Shown one piece after another: positions 45,458 through 58,446 of a stretch of 64,000 bases of DNA (position 1 is its first letter; each line of letters starts with the position of its first letter). The translations under genes were made by a program, and so were the position numbers. The stretch covers positions 22,839,726 to 22,903,725 of the forward strand of contig NC_063448.1 of assembly GCF_020379485.1 (NCBI RefSeq), given 5' to 3'. A model generated the notes under the pieces. It saw only the letters and a list, made by a program, of their open reading frames with translations. It searched no databases and had not been told where the DNA came from. This DNA is from Brassica napus (Eukaryota; Streptophyta; Magnoliopsida; Brassicales; Brassicaceae).

Positions 45458-47020
45458 TATTTTTTCTTTTTTAAAAAAAAAAACCATATAAATACAAAAA
45501 TAAAAATATTCAATAATTTTTTAAAAAAATGAAATTATAAAAATACTAAAATATATCTATTATATTTTAATTAATATTATAAAATTTTAAAATAAAAATA
45601 TTTTCTAAAATTTTAAAAATTTGAAACTATAACTTTCTAAATATAATTTTCATATTTATTATAATATTATGATTTTTGATATCTTTAGATAAAGAATGTT
45701 TATTATCAGAACAATTTTTTTGTCTTCTAACCTATACAAACTAAAAATAGGGTTATAAAGGCAGCATATATAGTTATTATAGTTATTTCTGGGGAGCATA
45801 TAGCCACATTAATCTTACTAATATGCTGATAAAAACTCTTCTTACCAACTTTATTAACACATAAATCTCTTCCGTAAGCTATACTAATCCAAAACACTAT
45901 ACATATGGCGGAACCACAAACATTTTGTATCGGGTCAGAATTTTTTTATGAGGTCAAAATTTATTTTTATGGGATCAATAGAATTTTTTTTACAAAAAAA
46001 ATATTTTTTTTAAATAGTGGGGATCAGCTAAACCCACTCTCCGTATGTTGCCTCCGCCCTTCAAGATAAATTTCTCAACTAAAACAAAAAAATTTACAGT
46101 ATTATTGTATTTTATTTCCTAAATATTTTAGCTATTGAAATATATAATTATGTTTTAGCTTCATTTAACTACTCTGGGAGATGGTCTATCCGTAAACCAT
46201 ACCTCTTTTTAGAGATTAATCTAGAAATTTCTATAAGTATGGGATATCCTTAGATCGATCAAAAACAATAAAACACATTTGATTTTCTTTAATCAACCGA
46301 AAAGTAAACAAAAATTAGAAGGAGTAGATATAAGAAAATAGGAAAGAAAGAAAAGATACGGTCAAATAAAATGCGTCATTTTATTTATTTTAATAAAATA
46401 CCTATTACTATGATATTGTGTATAAACTTAAAGTATTAATTTTAAAAGAAATAAATAAAATTGATTTTACTTAATTTTAGTTTAAGTATTTAAATAATGA
46501 TATGAAAATATATTATAATAATTTCAAATATTCAGATCTAAAGGTGTATTAAATTTACATATATACAAAAGTGTAGTTTTTTTAAAGTTCAAATAAAGAT
46601 GCAGCTTTCAATAAAATCTCATATAATTTTTAAACTTTTTTATAATCTAAAATACACAAAATACATAGTCTTCCTCTAGAATCACATATTTTCAGTGAAT
46701 ATTATAAAATATTAAATAAGAGACATATAAAAACATACACATGATATAAATAACACATATAACGAAAAAAATATGTGATGTTGAGATTAATAATATATTT
46801 TATAATAAACTAAATATGTAAAAATATTTTTGAGAATAACTTAGGTTTAAAAAATTCTTTATTAATTTCACATTGTTCAATATCCCATACATATTTTAGA
46901 TAGTAGAAGACAACAAATTGTGAGTTTTACTCATTTTAATTTAATTTATTATTTATATTTTATAACATAGATGTAATATATTGTAATATATATATAAAAT
47001 ATATGTTATTTGTATATAGT
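45458..47020 (+). other. AT-rich 3' body of the Helitron
   Basis: No gene. From about 46370 onward it is related to 13980-14580 (attaataatatattt, cacattgttca, cccatacatattttagat), marking a shared Helitron family. Confidence 0.55.
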
Positions 47021-47464
47021 CCCGGGCGTAGCCCGGGCAAAATGTCTAGTATATATAACGATCAGATACGTGATGGTTTGGGCTCACGTGTCTACGTGTG
47101 TAATATAGTCCAAATTTAAATCTACTATAAAAACAATAAAATATTTATATATCTTCTTTACTCAAAAAAAAGATACATCTCTATCTTAGTTTTCTCGTCA
47201 CATATTTGTTACAATTTTCCCAATAAGCATTTATCTTCTAGTAGCAGCCGGTATCCGGCATGATTTTGATGTTAGCAAGGAACTTAGTACAAGTATAATT
47301 TCCACTGGACAAAGAAAATATTCTTTTTAATTAATCTCTTAAATTCACAGATAAAAATGGAAATCTTAAAAAGATCTTGCAGGTAGCAAAGATTGAGAGT
47401 ATTTTGTGGGTTGAAACACAACTTACTGATCTAAAATCTCTAAAATGTAATATGTAGGTAACAC

Positions 47465-47830
47465 CGGATCAAACACAGATTGATGTACAATGATGTTATG
47501 TGGACTGCTAATGGAAAGAAAAATATGTACTCAAGACAAAGATGATATTCGTTCACATGGGGTTTCAACAATAAGGTCATGGCATCAACGACCGTTCAGC
47601 GGAAATTTTTTTCTCTTCCATGCGAAATGTGAAATCTTGATTTTGGCGATGGAGTGGATAATGACTCTACAATTACCGGACGCGAAGTTTTCAACATACT
47701 GTTTTAATTGGTGAAGATAGTATTTACACCAACGAAATCACGTTTTTTCTTCGGTTCTCAGTTCAACATACTCCAATAGCAAAAATATACCAGCCTAATA
47801 GGGGGCAATAGATACGATTGCCATGGATCC
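47465..47830 (+). pseudogene. Relic of a LINE RNase H domain
   Basis: Degenerate plus-strand similarity: MWTANGKK, then FHAKCEILILAMEWIM (matches the HAECEAL..AMECM block around the catalytic Glu in other LINE copies) and KFSTYC (FATDC block). Several stops and frame changes. No tail or duplication is found. Confidence 0.45.
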
Positions 47831-48535
47831 AATTCAATTACCTTGTGTAATAGTAAGTAAAGGTTCTGATTTTCATATATATACACACTTTTATGTAAAT
47901 ATATCTTTAACAAAACAAAAGGGCCTAGAAAATTTTATATTTTTTAATCATAAATATATAAAAATACTACTCATAAAATTTTATAAGGTAAAAATTTAGC
48001 AAAAAGTGTAATAAAATATAATTTTAAGGATCCAAATTGTTTTTGCCTTAAGGCATTAATACGTTGAGTCATCCTTGCAGAAAATACCATGGTGGACAAA
48101 CTTATATACGATGTGCTAAAATTTTCTATCCTATTGTGTACTATGTTGGTGACACAACACCACTTTAAACTTCTGAAATGGTATCTAGTCCGAAGTAGTT
48201 TTTTTTTTTTTAAATTCCATTGTTGTCAAAAAAATAATCTATTAAATTTTCTTCAGTTTTTTGTATGTTATTTTGCAGAAAAACGGTAATATTACCAATA
48301 AAGCTCGAAACTACAGATAGAAGGATGAATTTGCAATTTTATGAACTTTGATGGAGATTTGTTTCCCTTATAATGAGGTCGATAAGCTTCTCCGATCCGA
48401 TTAAGCTTTTCAGCCACATAGCGTTGGCAAGCTCAAAGGAATGAATATTCTCTAATAGCCTGGTGTTGATCCTATAGCGATGGTGTCGGGAAACAGTGTG
48501 CAACTTTAAAGCGGTAACATGAAATATGGCTATGT
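47831..48535. other. AT-rich spacer
   Basis: No gene that I can support. 48300-48535 has moderate base composition, but no domain. Confidence 0.35.
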
Positions 48536-48547
48536 TTGCCTGGTCAT

Positions 48548-49320
48548 TTTTTTTTTTTTTCGTCATCCAGCGGCTATTCTATTACTCAAACATGAGGTGG
48601 TCTGGGTAACCAGACCGGAATAGAACAACTAATAAAACAAAGAGATCTATGAAAAGATCGAGCATTCATAGCTAAAGAATCAGCAATTTCATTATGTGTT
48701 CTTGGCACGTAGGTGATCTTGAAATCCGAATAACACATGAGGATAATTTGAATAGCTTCCAGCTCCGTTGAAAAGTTTGGCCAGGCTTGGGGTTCATTTA
48801 TCATGGCTATCAGGTCCTTGCAATCTGTTCCAAAGTGTTGGCAGTTTGAATGTTGAAGCATGCTTTCCAGTGCCCATTTCAATGCTTCCAATTCCGAGTG
48901 TACTGCTGTCTCCCGCCTCCTTAAGTTCTGTGTTCCCATAAGTTGGATCTTTCCCGTGTTATCTTTCCATACCCATCCAATTCTACTGAAAAGATCTGTG
49001 GATGTCCAAGAGCCATCCACAATACACATATTATTCAAGCTTAAGGCTTGTACCACTTCAGTGTTTGGTGCCTGTGGGGGATTAGGTATAGACTCCTTAG
49101 CATTATACCAAGCCTGACATTTACTCTCTGCGTACCTGACCAGTTCCAAAGGATCCCTGTCAATCCCCCTGAATAGCTTATCATTCCTCGTCTTCCATAT
49201 GTACCAGATTATCTAGAGGTAAGGGTCTCTATCATTTTCTGGCCTTCTAATTATATTTTTTTCTCCAGAAAAGGTAGTCCATATTGGCGTACATACTCGA
49301 TATGAGAAAAGTTTGGGGGC
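48548..49320 (-). mobile_element. 5'-truncated LINE, minus strand, with 12-bp target duplication
   Basis: The poly(T) at 48548-48560 is the poly(A) tail on the minus strand. TTGCCTGGTCAT flanks the copy exactly at 48536-48547 and 49321-49332. It carries the RNase H domain and part of the preceding zinc-binding region. Confidence 0.9.
48586..49149 (-). pseudogene. LINE ORF2 C-terminal fragment with RNase H domain
   Basis: 187 codons without stop: CIVDGSWT (first Asp), HSELEALKWALESML (Glu), FGTDCKDLIAM (second Asp), YVPRTHNEIADSLA. It ends SIPVWLPRPPHV, almost the same as the end of the 7712-8203 fragment, so both come from the same LINE subfamily. The reverse transcriptase is missing. Bases 49150-49320 continue with sequence of the zinc-binding linker but with frame breaks. 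Confidence 0.88.
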
Positions 49321-49332
49321 TTGCCTGGTCAT

Positions 49333-51057
49333 CTTTACATCGCTTCATTTTGACATATTTATAGTCTAATCGTTCATAAAAACAAACATCAAAAGTTAAA
49401 AAACAAACATCAATTCATTCACTAATTTTATTATATTTAATAGTCATAAATACATATATACTACCACTGTTTTCAAAAATAAGATTTTAAAAATATTATA
49501 TATATATATATATATATTTAAAGTTTTTATAAATTTTTAAGAAACATTGATTGAATATACCTGAATTGATTGAATATTATTAATTGATAGTTATTGGAAA
49601 CTGTATATAATTAACAAATTTAATAGTAATTACTAATTATATTTTGATTTACGTGAATATTATATAAATTTCTTTTGAAAATGGAAAGAACAAGATTTGT
49701 TAATAGTCAATTTGATAAAAACATAATTGGGAGATGTATTTAAAACACCACATTAGTAGAAACCCACTAAAGTCATTCAATAAAAATGTTTAATGATTAA
49801 AATAGCAACCAATAATACAGCTGAGAAATTGCTGATGTATCGTGCCTCTGTCCTTTTTTGCTTAGTTTTTATTTTATTTTTTATTTTAATATGTGAGAAA
49901 CCAACTCAGGCCTTTAGACCAATGATGATGGTCCTAGCAGAGTAGCATAGAAAAAAGTTATTAGAAATAGGCGTAAAAATATCAAATATCAAACAGTTGT
50001 AGAGGAATCAATCTCTGTTTTGTATTGACAGAGTATCCTCGAAAATCAAGTCTGTGTAAGTTTGGTTTATGCTTTGTTGAAGAAAAACGGAATCAGATAA
50101 GATGGAGCTTTCTATGAAGGTGTTCCAACAAGGTTTTGTTTCTCTTTAATCGAAGCTTTTCACTGGTTTTCACATCAAGCAAGCGGATGAAGAACCCATT
50201 GAATTGGCAGCGAATGATGAAGGAAAAGCTTACAAACAGTATTCAAGCGAAACGATGGCTGGAGAACGGGGACGTCCGACCAGCTAGGGACCGGTGAATT
50301 TCTCGATCTTCGTTTCACGGGAGGAGAAGCCACGTAGCAACACGTGGAGATCATGCAATCATCCTTATCTTATTGTACGGGCTTCATTGGACTGAATGTA
50401 ATTTTGTTAGCTCTTGGGCTTGAACCGTTTGTACTCTAAATTGACTTTAAGCCATTATACAAAGTCGACAAAAAATATATATATATATTTGACAAAATAA
50501 AGTATATTGCAAATGGACATGGGCATGGAGGTAAACCGATTGAGTTAATAAAAAAGCTTGGTGGGCAATACATACCCACAAACTTAGTGGGCAATACATA
50601 CATAAAAAATTTAGTTTATGTCCTATTTTTAGAACAAGGTTGATATAAGTTAGTCATTTTCATAAATATTGTCCTATTTTTTTGTCATCAAATAGTGTCC
50701 TATTTAAAACCTAAAGATTTATATATATTTCCTAATGTTTTCAAATCCGGTATGAATCCGCAGTTGAACCAGTAAACACAATAACATGTCATATAACCTA
50801 GTTTAGATTTAAGTAAAAATCTATTAACTGAAAACACTATAAACTCATAAAATTATAAAAACTAACAATTTGTGATCTGAATATTTGCCAAACCGACCAA
50901 GAATCATCATTTACAATAATTTTAGATATTTGATTTAAAATTTGGAAAAGCTTTTAATTTTGATTTTTAGTTTTTGATGAAAATTCACTAAGCCATGTGA
51001 AGATGATAAAATATAAAATAAAACTGTTGATGGAATTAGTTATTAGTTTATTTTTGT
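49333..51057. other. AT-rich spacer with one GC-richer patch at 50040-50460
   Basis: Mostly AT-rich with an (AT)n run at 49497-49517. 50040-50460 resembles a piece of transcribed sequence (ctttgttgaagaaaaacgga, gaggagaagccacgtagcaa), but I find no frame or known domain. 50740-50870 shares words with the interior of the TIR element at 19181-19900. Confidence 0.35.
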
Positions 51058-51069
51058 TGATATTTTGTT

Positions 51070-51996
51070 TTTTTTTTTTGTCGTCTAGAATTTTATTAAG
51101 GGGTCGAAAGCCCACAATAGAACCAAATCCGAGACATCATCAAACATAAATAAAAGCCACAAAGACAAACCGATCACTTGTAAAACCAAACTTGGGCCTA
51201 AAACCCACAAAAAGATACCATTACCAACACGGAACAGTCAACCCATGTCGTAATCGAAACCTCCGGAGCTATCACGACGATTCTACGGACAACGTCGACG
51301 GCATAGACTAACCGGATACTCTCTGTTCCACCTGAACAAAATACTTAAAGCTCGAGCCAATGAACCAACACACTGAAGGATCTACGAAACTGACAAAGCT
51401 AACAACCGCCTACAATCGTTCGAAATCATTCTAGAAACTTTCAAGCGCCACATACAACCGAGTGGAAGAGAAAGTCCTTTGAGACTTAGAAAGAGAGGCA
51501 AGAAGAACAACTGAAGCGCTCTTGATCGTAGATCTACTTGAGAAAAGCCGGCGATCGAGATGCTAGAGAAGCTATCTCTTCCCGGAGATACAAAGCCGGC
51601 GATCGAGATGCTAGAGAAGCTATCTCTTCCCGGAGATACAAAGCCGGCGATCGAGATGCTAGAGAAGCCATCTCCTCCCGGAGACAAAAGCCGGCAAAGC
51701 CGATGCTAAAAGAGCCACCGCTTTCCGGAGACAGAGCCGGACGACCACTGAGGAAGAAGGCGTCGCCGGAGACTTAAACGATCCGATTCACAAAAGAACT
51801 TCAAAAAATACAAGACGAAATTAAACAAGATTTAGCTCAAACTAGAGAGAAGGAGCAGATCCTCCCTCACGTAGCGGCGGTGAGAAGCACGACCAACCAC
51901 GGAGGAAGATCGGTGGCTATGGAGTTTTTCTTCTTCTTCTCGTTTTGATGAAAGAAAAATGTCTTAAAGGTTAGGAAACGATGAGTTGTCTTTCCA
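51070..51996 (-). mobile_element. Non-coding poly(A) retroposon with 12-bp target duplication
   Basis: TGATATTTTGTT occurs at 51058-51069 and 51997-52008. Just inside the left copy is poly(T), so the tail is on the minus strand, after an AATAAAATTCTAGACGACA end. At 0.93 kb with no conserved protein, it may be a Sadhu-like or LINE-derived non-autonomous retroposon, or a processed transcript. It contains three 48-bp tandem repeats and a degenerate fourth. Confidence 0.7.
51547..51735 (+). repeat. 48-bp tandem repeat array
   Basis: The unit begins gccggcgatcgagatgctag and ends cccggagatacaaa. Copies start at 51547, 51595, 51643 and 51690 (degenerate). It reads through in one minus-strand frame as a 16-residue repeat (SPGRDSFSSISIAGF type). 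Confidence 0.9.
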
Positions 51997-52008
51997 TGAT
52001 ATTTTGTT

Positions 52009-53802
52009 ATAATCTTGATATTTTTTTGTTTACTTTAGATTTAGAAGTAAGTATAATTATTATCTCATGATATATCTTTATATACTTACTATTTTTATTT
52101 TTATTTTTATTTATATTTTATTTTATTTTATCCTAATCTGTTATAACAAATTTTATTTTTAAAAAATTGATATCTTATATGTTATAACAAGTATAATGTT
52201 GTTGCAGTACCACAAACGTTTCTCTTCAACAATACTCTACACACCACTAATCCTAGTCCTATTATATCACATATCAAACGAGAAGTTGCTTAATAACTTG
52301 GTACATGTGTCGTTTATATATGAACTTTCAGATTAATTATTACTAGATCTCGCACGGGTTACTTTTTTTATATATATAATATTTATGTTTATAAATAAAA
52401 ATTTAATAATTAAACTATAAATAATTTTGGTGTTATTTATTATGTATTATTTAATCCTATAATATTTTATGTTTATGTAGTTTATTTAACAATATTACTT
52501 TTTTATTATTACTACAAAATTTATTTGATACATAAAATATGATACATGTTAGTATTTAAAGTATTTTCTTTCATGTGGACTCAACATTAATATACATATA
52601 TCAAATAGAATTAGTTCGTTATTATTTAAAAAATTCGAAATACAGAAAGCTCAAAACTCAACTTTAAATATATGCATAAATTCTAATCAAGTTGAAATAC
52701 AAAGCTAAATTGTCAGAATTTTATATATCTTGTTTAGTTTTTCTTAATGATCCAACACAATAACCATATTTTGGGAAGATGAAAATAAGTTCAGATAATA
52801 ACTAAATTCTTTATTTTAGATAAATATCTCAAAGTTTACGGATGACATGTATATTTTTTGTATACTAATGACATGTATTCTTTTAAAGTGCATTATATTA
52901 ACTATATATTGGTCCATATAAATATATATTATACTTTTTAGTAAAATAACTATCAAATTGATTATAGTGTACAAAAGAACATTCTCAATTCATTCTTTAA
53001 ATAAAAGTTACGGAATTATCTAATATGACTAATATATATATATATGAAAATTAATAATTATGAATAATACTTATTTGATAAAAAAATTTGTATCCTCTCT
53101 CTTTTTTTGTTTAATTTTATATTATTAAAATAAATTAGACAATCACATTAAGCATATAATAAAAAAATAGATTTTTCTTATATGTTATATTTTAAATTTT
53201 AAAACCACTATAAATTACTAAAAATGATAAAAGTCTCACGTTGAAAATTTTGTGATCAATGATTTAATTTGTTTTTGTTCAAAACAAGATACAAATGATC
53301 ATAAATCGTATGAATATGAAATCTCATTAATAGATATTATATATATATATATATATTAATATCATTTAATTTAAATTATATACTATATACAAATATGTTA
53401 GTTTCAAAATTTTCATTGAAAAATTATTGAGATATTAATATTTTAATTTTGAAATTTTTATTTATAAATCTCACACTAAATTTTTTGTGATTAACGATTT
53501 AAATTTTTGTTACAGCAAATATACAAATGTTAATAAAATCATATAAGTAAGAAGTGTCAATAATAAATATTTATATTAAAATATACTGTATATATCTATG
53601 TCAATAATCAATATCACTAAAGTTTAATTATATACAATATAAATTAAATAAAATGATTGTTTTGGTTATTACCAAAAAGCTAGTGGGTGCTATATAATCA
53701 TAAATCATATGAATATGAAATCTCATACAACTTTAAAAGATGAATCTAATAATGATTATTTTGCCAAAAACATGAATGTAAATAAACAAAATGTATTGGT
53801 TT
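52009..53802. other. AT-rich stretch with a degraded Helitron end at 52344-52370
   Basis: Read on the minus strand, 52344-52365 gives aacccgtgcgagatCTAGT, which resembles a Helitron 3' end with an eroded hairpin. The rest is AT-rich with (AT)n at 53338-53357, and I see no gene. Confidence 0.4.
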
Positions 53803-53943
53803 TCATTTATGAGCTTAATCTAATGTATATACTCTTATGTATACAAATTATTTTTTAAATATGTGGTTTTTGATATGTTATTTGATCCTGACAATCCTAG
53901 AAATACACTTCTTCAAATCGAAGTAATTTTTAATATTGGAAAC

Positions 53944-53984
<41 letters not shown>

Positions 53985-54986
53985 TCATTCGGATTAAATA
54001 TTTTAGTCTTGATTTTTATTCCTAAAATGCTTTTAATGAAATATCACGACAAGATTCTAATCACCTCCTTTTGACTTTGTTCGAAGAATGATAGATTTTA
54101 TCATTCATCTAATATTAGTTTCTGCCTAATATCCTATCTAGATATTATAATTGTAAGAAGAAGAGATTTAAACTATTTATTACAAGTTTTATGGTTTATC
54201 ATTTAATAAATCAAACAATTCTTCATTTATACATAATTTACATATACTAGAATGCTAAAAAATTATATATATTTTTTTTATCGGTGTACTCTTAAGTAAC
54301 TAAACCTCAAAACCGTAGGTTAATAAAATAAGTAATTTGTTTTTTGTTCAAGAATTAGATGATTTTTACACCGAACTGGTATACTAGACAGACATTTATA
54401 TTTTGAGTCTGCACTTATATTCTATAACAGCTTTATATATAAGATTTGAACATTAACCTGTGAATAGAGTTTGCCGGTGATTTTCTTCTAAAATTTGATT
54501 CTGGAGTGGAACTATTTTTACAATTGTCCATCTTTTTTAAATTGACACATATGTAATTCACTGAGTTCACTTAAGAAGTTTAAAAAAGAAACAAATTCAT
54601 ATCAGTCAAACATAAAAGAGAACGAATGCACAATTTTATAGAGGTAGAAAATGAAATCACTTAAGGAGAATCAATAGTAAACAAATCGAGAGCAGAAAAC
54701 CTAATCCCTTTTCGTAATTTTACAATCGATGTTGCCTATCTAGTTTTTGTGATTTGTGTAAGCCACAAAATTTAATTTCTTTTTGTGCATATGAAATCTT
54801 AAAAATTGTTAAAATGATCTGTAATACGCTAACTTTTCAATAACAATGATAAATTTAAGAGACCAACATTTGTATTTGTCATTTTACAATCGATAAAGAT
54901 TGTAGTGTTGCAAGATGTTAAAATCATTTAATGAACAAACATTAGTATTAAAACTCATCCGCGCATCCATGCGGATTATCATCTAA
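53803..54986 (+). mobile_element. Helitron copy A, 3' portion
   Basis: Ends with hairpin ccgcgcatccatgcgg (54959-54974), attatcat, CTAA (54983-54986) and T. It is an inverted copy of 58447-59629 (shared blocks include ttttaaatatgtggttt, agaaatacact, the (AT)n run at ~53945-53980 and caatcgat). The 5' end was not located; it may begin well to the left. Confidence 0.7.
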
Positions 54987-55089
54987 TAAATATATATTTT
55001 AAGAACTCGACGTAAAGGCTCTTGTTGAGGGTGATTAAATTGTCATCATACTTAAGTGACTTCCTCATCCAAATGATTGTAAAGCTTTT

Positions 55090-57700
55090 TCTTTTTTTTG
55101 TCATCAACTTATACACACTCATACTGACTCTGTGAACTAAACCGGGAGATCTTGATCCATGTGAACGACGAAAGATGGTTGCTTCCTGGCACTACGTGCT
55201 AGGCTATCCGCCTTTGAATTTTGCGTCTTTGGTACATAGATAATTTCTGATCGGAGGAACCTTTCTTTTAGGGTCTTAATATCTTTTAAATAACTTGCAA
55301 ATATTGGCCATTCTTTTGGTTCCAAAACCATCTTCTCTCTCCGCATGAAGAGGAGATAGACTAGGCCAGACATTCCTCGCCCCAGCAGCCCATCAAATTC
55401 TTCTAGAGTACTTAGCCAACCCTCTCCTGAGTAAATATCATTCTCTTTCCAGGAACCATCTGTGAAACACCATCTTCCTGGAATTGATGGGAGAGTCGTA
55501 ACCTCAACCTTTGGTGCTATCCTGTTTCCGTTCAATACTTGTGGCTCAGCCCAGAGTGTTAATTCTGTTTCTGCCAATTTAAGCATGTCCCTAGGATCAA
55601 TGTCCAGATTATTAAAAAAAATATTATTCCTTCATTTCCAAATATACCATAATATCCACGCACACTGATGATCATCTATCTGTGGGAAAACTTTCCAGAA
55701 GAGATGGTCCATGTTTGTGAAAAGAGAGCTTGTTGGAAAAGTAGCAGAATTAGGTGGTATCTTTGAGAAAGCCCAAACTTGAAGTTCTGGAGGACATTCA
55801 AAAAACACATGGTTTATCGACTCCTCATCAGCTCTGCATCGTACACAACATATATCCCCTTGTATCCCTCGCGTTTTCAGATTCTTCTTGACTGCTATAC
55901 ACCATGTCACCAATTGCCATAGAAAATATTTTATCTTTGGTGGACACCGTATTTTCCAACAGAATGCCTTCAATGCATCAACTGTTGGTCCAAACATTAA
56001 AGGTGGTATTTCCCTGTCTGGGTAAACCCGTTCTATCTGATATCATGATTTAACCGTATACTTCCCATTATTTTTGAAATGCCATTCATCTCTATCTACC
56101 ATCTGGGTTCTACTCAGTGGTATGTTTTCTATGATTTTCACATCCTGGGGATCCATCAAAGTCCGGAGTGCCTGTTAGTTCCAAGTTCGTGAAGTAGAAT
56201 CAATTAGAGAACCCACTGTGAGGTCTGGGTTGAAATCGTGTTGATTTTTATTTGCTGGTCTCGGGCGAGTGGTTGGGAGCCATGGATTGTTCCATACAGA
56301 TATAGATGATCCTGATTTCATCCTTTTGATTAGTCATTTGCTTACCAGAGATCTAGCAGAAACGATACACCGCCAGCCATATGACGGAGAATATAAATGA
56401 ATCGGTTCCAGGGGTGAGGCGTTCCTAAAATACCGACCTTTGAAAAATAAAGAAAATAAAGTATTTGACTTTTCTTGCAGATGCCATAACTATTTACCAA
56501 ACATCGCTGTATTGAAATCAATGATATCTTTAAATCCCAACCCTCTTTCATCTTTATTTACACATACTTTGTCCCATGATTTCCAGTGCATGCCTCTTGT
56601 GCTTCCCCCATGACTCCACCAGAATTGTGCGACCGCGGTTGTCATTTTTTTGCGGTTGCCTTAGTAAACGATAGCAAGACATCACATGGTTTGGTAATGC
56701 CGTAACCACTGATTTTATGATTACTTCTTTTCCTCTTTTTGAGAAAAACTTAAAAGTCCAACCGTAAACCCTATTATCTAGCTGGTCTTGCACAAAGCTA
56801 AGTAAGATTCCATTCCTCCAAAATTATTGATGCCCAAAATATCTCTTAACTCCTATCTGGCAGATTCCTCAATCTTGTGCCTAAATTGAATCGAAGACTT
56901 ATCAAAATTTATAAGTTGACCTGAGACTACCTCGTATTCCCTTAAAATTCTGAGAATGATTTGACACTATTCTTTTTGAACTTTGCAAAAGAAAAGGCTA
57001 TCATCCACAAAAAGCAAATGACATATCGATGGACATCCCTTGGCTACCTTCATTCCCGTTAGTTGCTGCCCTCTCTCCGCCTTTTTAATGTTTACAATTA
57101 AAGCCTTAATACGCAGAATAAATAAATAAAGAGATAAAAGATCTCCTTGGCGTAAGCCCTATGTGGAACAATGAGGCCACTTGATTGACCATTTAGTAGA
57201 ACCCGATATTGAACCGATGATATACTCTCCATTATTAATTTAATCCAATAAAGATGAAAACCCATCTTCTGTAGTAGGGCCTCGATAAAATCTCATTCCA
57301 CTCTATCATACGCTTTACTCATGTCCGTTTTAATTGCCATATATTTTTCTTAACATGCTTTATTAGTCCGTAATCCATGAAACATTTCCTGAGCTATAAG
57401 AATATTATCAGAAATCAACCATCTTGGCACAAATACCGATTGAGTTTCTGATATGAGAGAGGGTAAGCATATTTTCAATCGTTGACACAAAACCTTCGAG
57501 ATAATTTTACACCCAACATTACATAGACTGATTGGCCTCAGTTTTGTCATCCTTGTAGGCATCTCCGTCTTTGGAATCATAAAGATATTAGTAATATTTA
57601 ACCTTGTGTCCATTATTCCGGAAACCAAAAAATTATTCACCATGTCTACCAAATCTTTCTTAACAATATGCCAAGAGTGTTGGGAAAAAAAGAGTTGTCA
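55090..57700 (-). pseudogene. Degenerate LINE ORF2: reverse transcriptase, zinc-binding region and RNase H
   Basis: Minus strand, broken by many stops and frame changes. The reverse transcriptase begins near 57650 (NIFMIPKTEMPTRMTKLRPI, SLCNVGCKIISKVL, FVPRWLISDNILIAQE). Its catalytic centre FVDDS lies near 56994-57011. The thumb side (GWTFKFFSKRGKEVIIKSVV) is near 56760. The zinc-binding zf-RVT region lies at 55990-55640 (KIKYFLWQL, CCVRCRADEESINHVFFECP). RNase H lies at 55586-55137 (CFTDGSWKENDIYSGEGW, YVPKTQNSKADSLARSARK). A T-rich run at 55087-55100 is the remnant of the poly(A) tail. ORF1 and endonuclease are absent. No target duplication was recognised. Confidence 0.85.
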
Positions 57701-58446
57701 TGCCGTCTGGTCCATGTCTACCATGCTTTTATTAGCCGTTTAATATTTTGGGATACATATTTTTGTTATAATTATAGCATATATTTGTTAGGTTTATATC
57801 AAATTTTCACTTACTTGAAATGTAACTTTTGGTATATAAATTAAAAATAAATTTTATTAATAATTTAAAAATATTTTTGGACAGATGAAAATTGTAGATA
57901 AATTTGATAACAGTTTTAAAAAAAATTATAAAAATAGAAAAAATAATACATTAATTTTTTTTTAGAAAGAAACAGAAAATAATTTTCAAAAATCACATGC
58001 ATTACATATATGCTTATTTTATATTAAAAATTCAGTTTTAGGATGAGGATATACCTATCAGAAAGACATAAAAATGTTATATTATTTCTATATTAATCTG
58101 GAAATATAAAAGGATAAATAGAGTGATAGATTAAGATTAAAATAAGTAAAAAAAATTGGAATATGTAGAAAGTTTGTTGAAATTTTATTTTGATATCAGT
58201 ATGGTGATGGTGAAATTTGTGACTGCTTGAGCATATGATGGTATATTATTTGCTATTTTGTCCTATAAATATGTATTCTTGTGAAAATATTATTTTATAA
58301 ATTATAAATTTTCTTATTAGAGTTTGAAAGAGTTGAAGCCAAAACTTTATAATCCACAGCTTAAATTAATGAGGAAGACTGGAATCAGCCATACATTTTA
58401 TAAAGAGACAGAGAGAGTTTTCACTGGTCGTGGCTTACTAATAGAC
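57701..58446. other. AT-rich spacer with a short unidentified exon-like piece
   Basis: 58321-58446, after a ttcttattag that looks like a splice acceptor, encodes SLKELKPKLYNPQLKLM and TGISHTFYKETERVFTG. I do not recognise it with confidence. The rest is AT-rich. Confidence 0.3.

Larger units (their letters stand above)
40764..47049 (+). mobile_element. Large gene-capturing Helitron (6.3 kb)
   Basis: The 5' end TCAATACAATACTAAAAGG follows an A and is followed by a cacgtgggcat...ttgaccaatcgg block typical of Brassicaceae Helitrons. The 3' end is the hairpin cccgggc-gta-gcccggg (47021-47037), then aaaatgt and CTAG at 47046-47049, followed by T. Both termini obey the A/T insertion rule. The cargo, all plus strand and with introns, is an NSF D1-domain fragment, an unidentified piece and the 3' exons of a plasma-membrane H+-ATPase. 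No Rep/helicase is present. The last ~650 bases resemble the end of the Helitron at 10276-14593. Confidence 0.75.

Noticed and set aside
51547..51735. 48-bp repeats considered as CRISPR-like array
   Set aside because: Repeats are directly abutting without spacers and sit in a plant retroposon.
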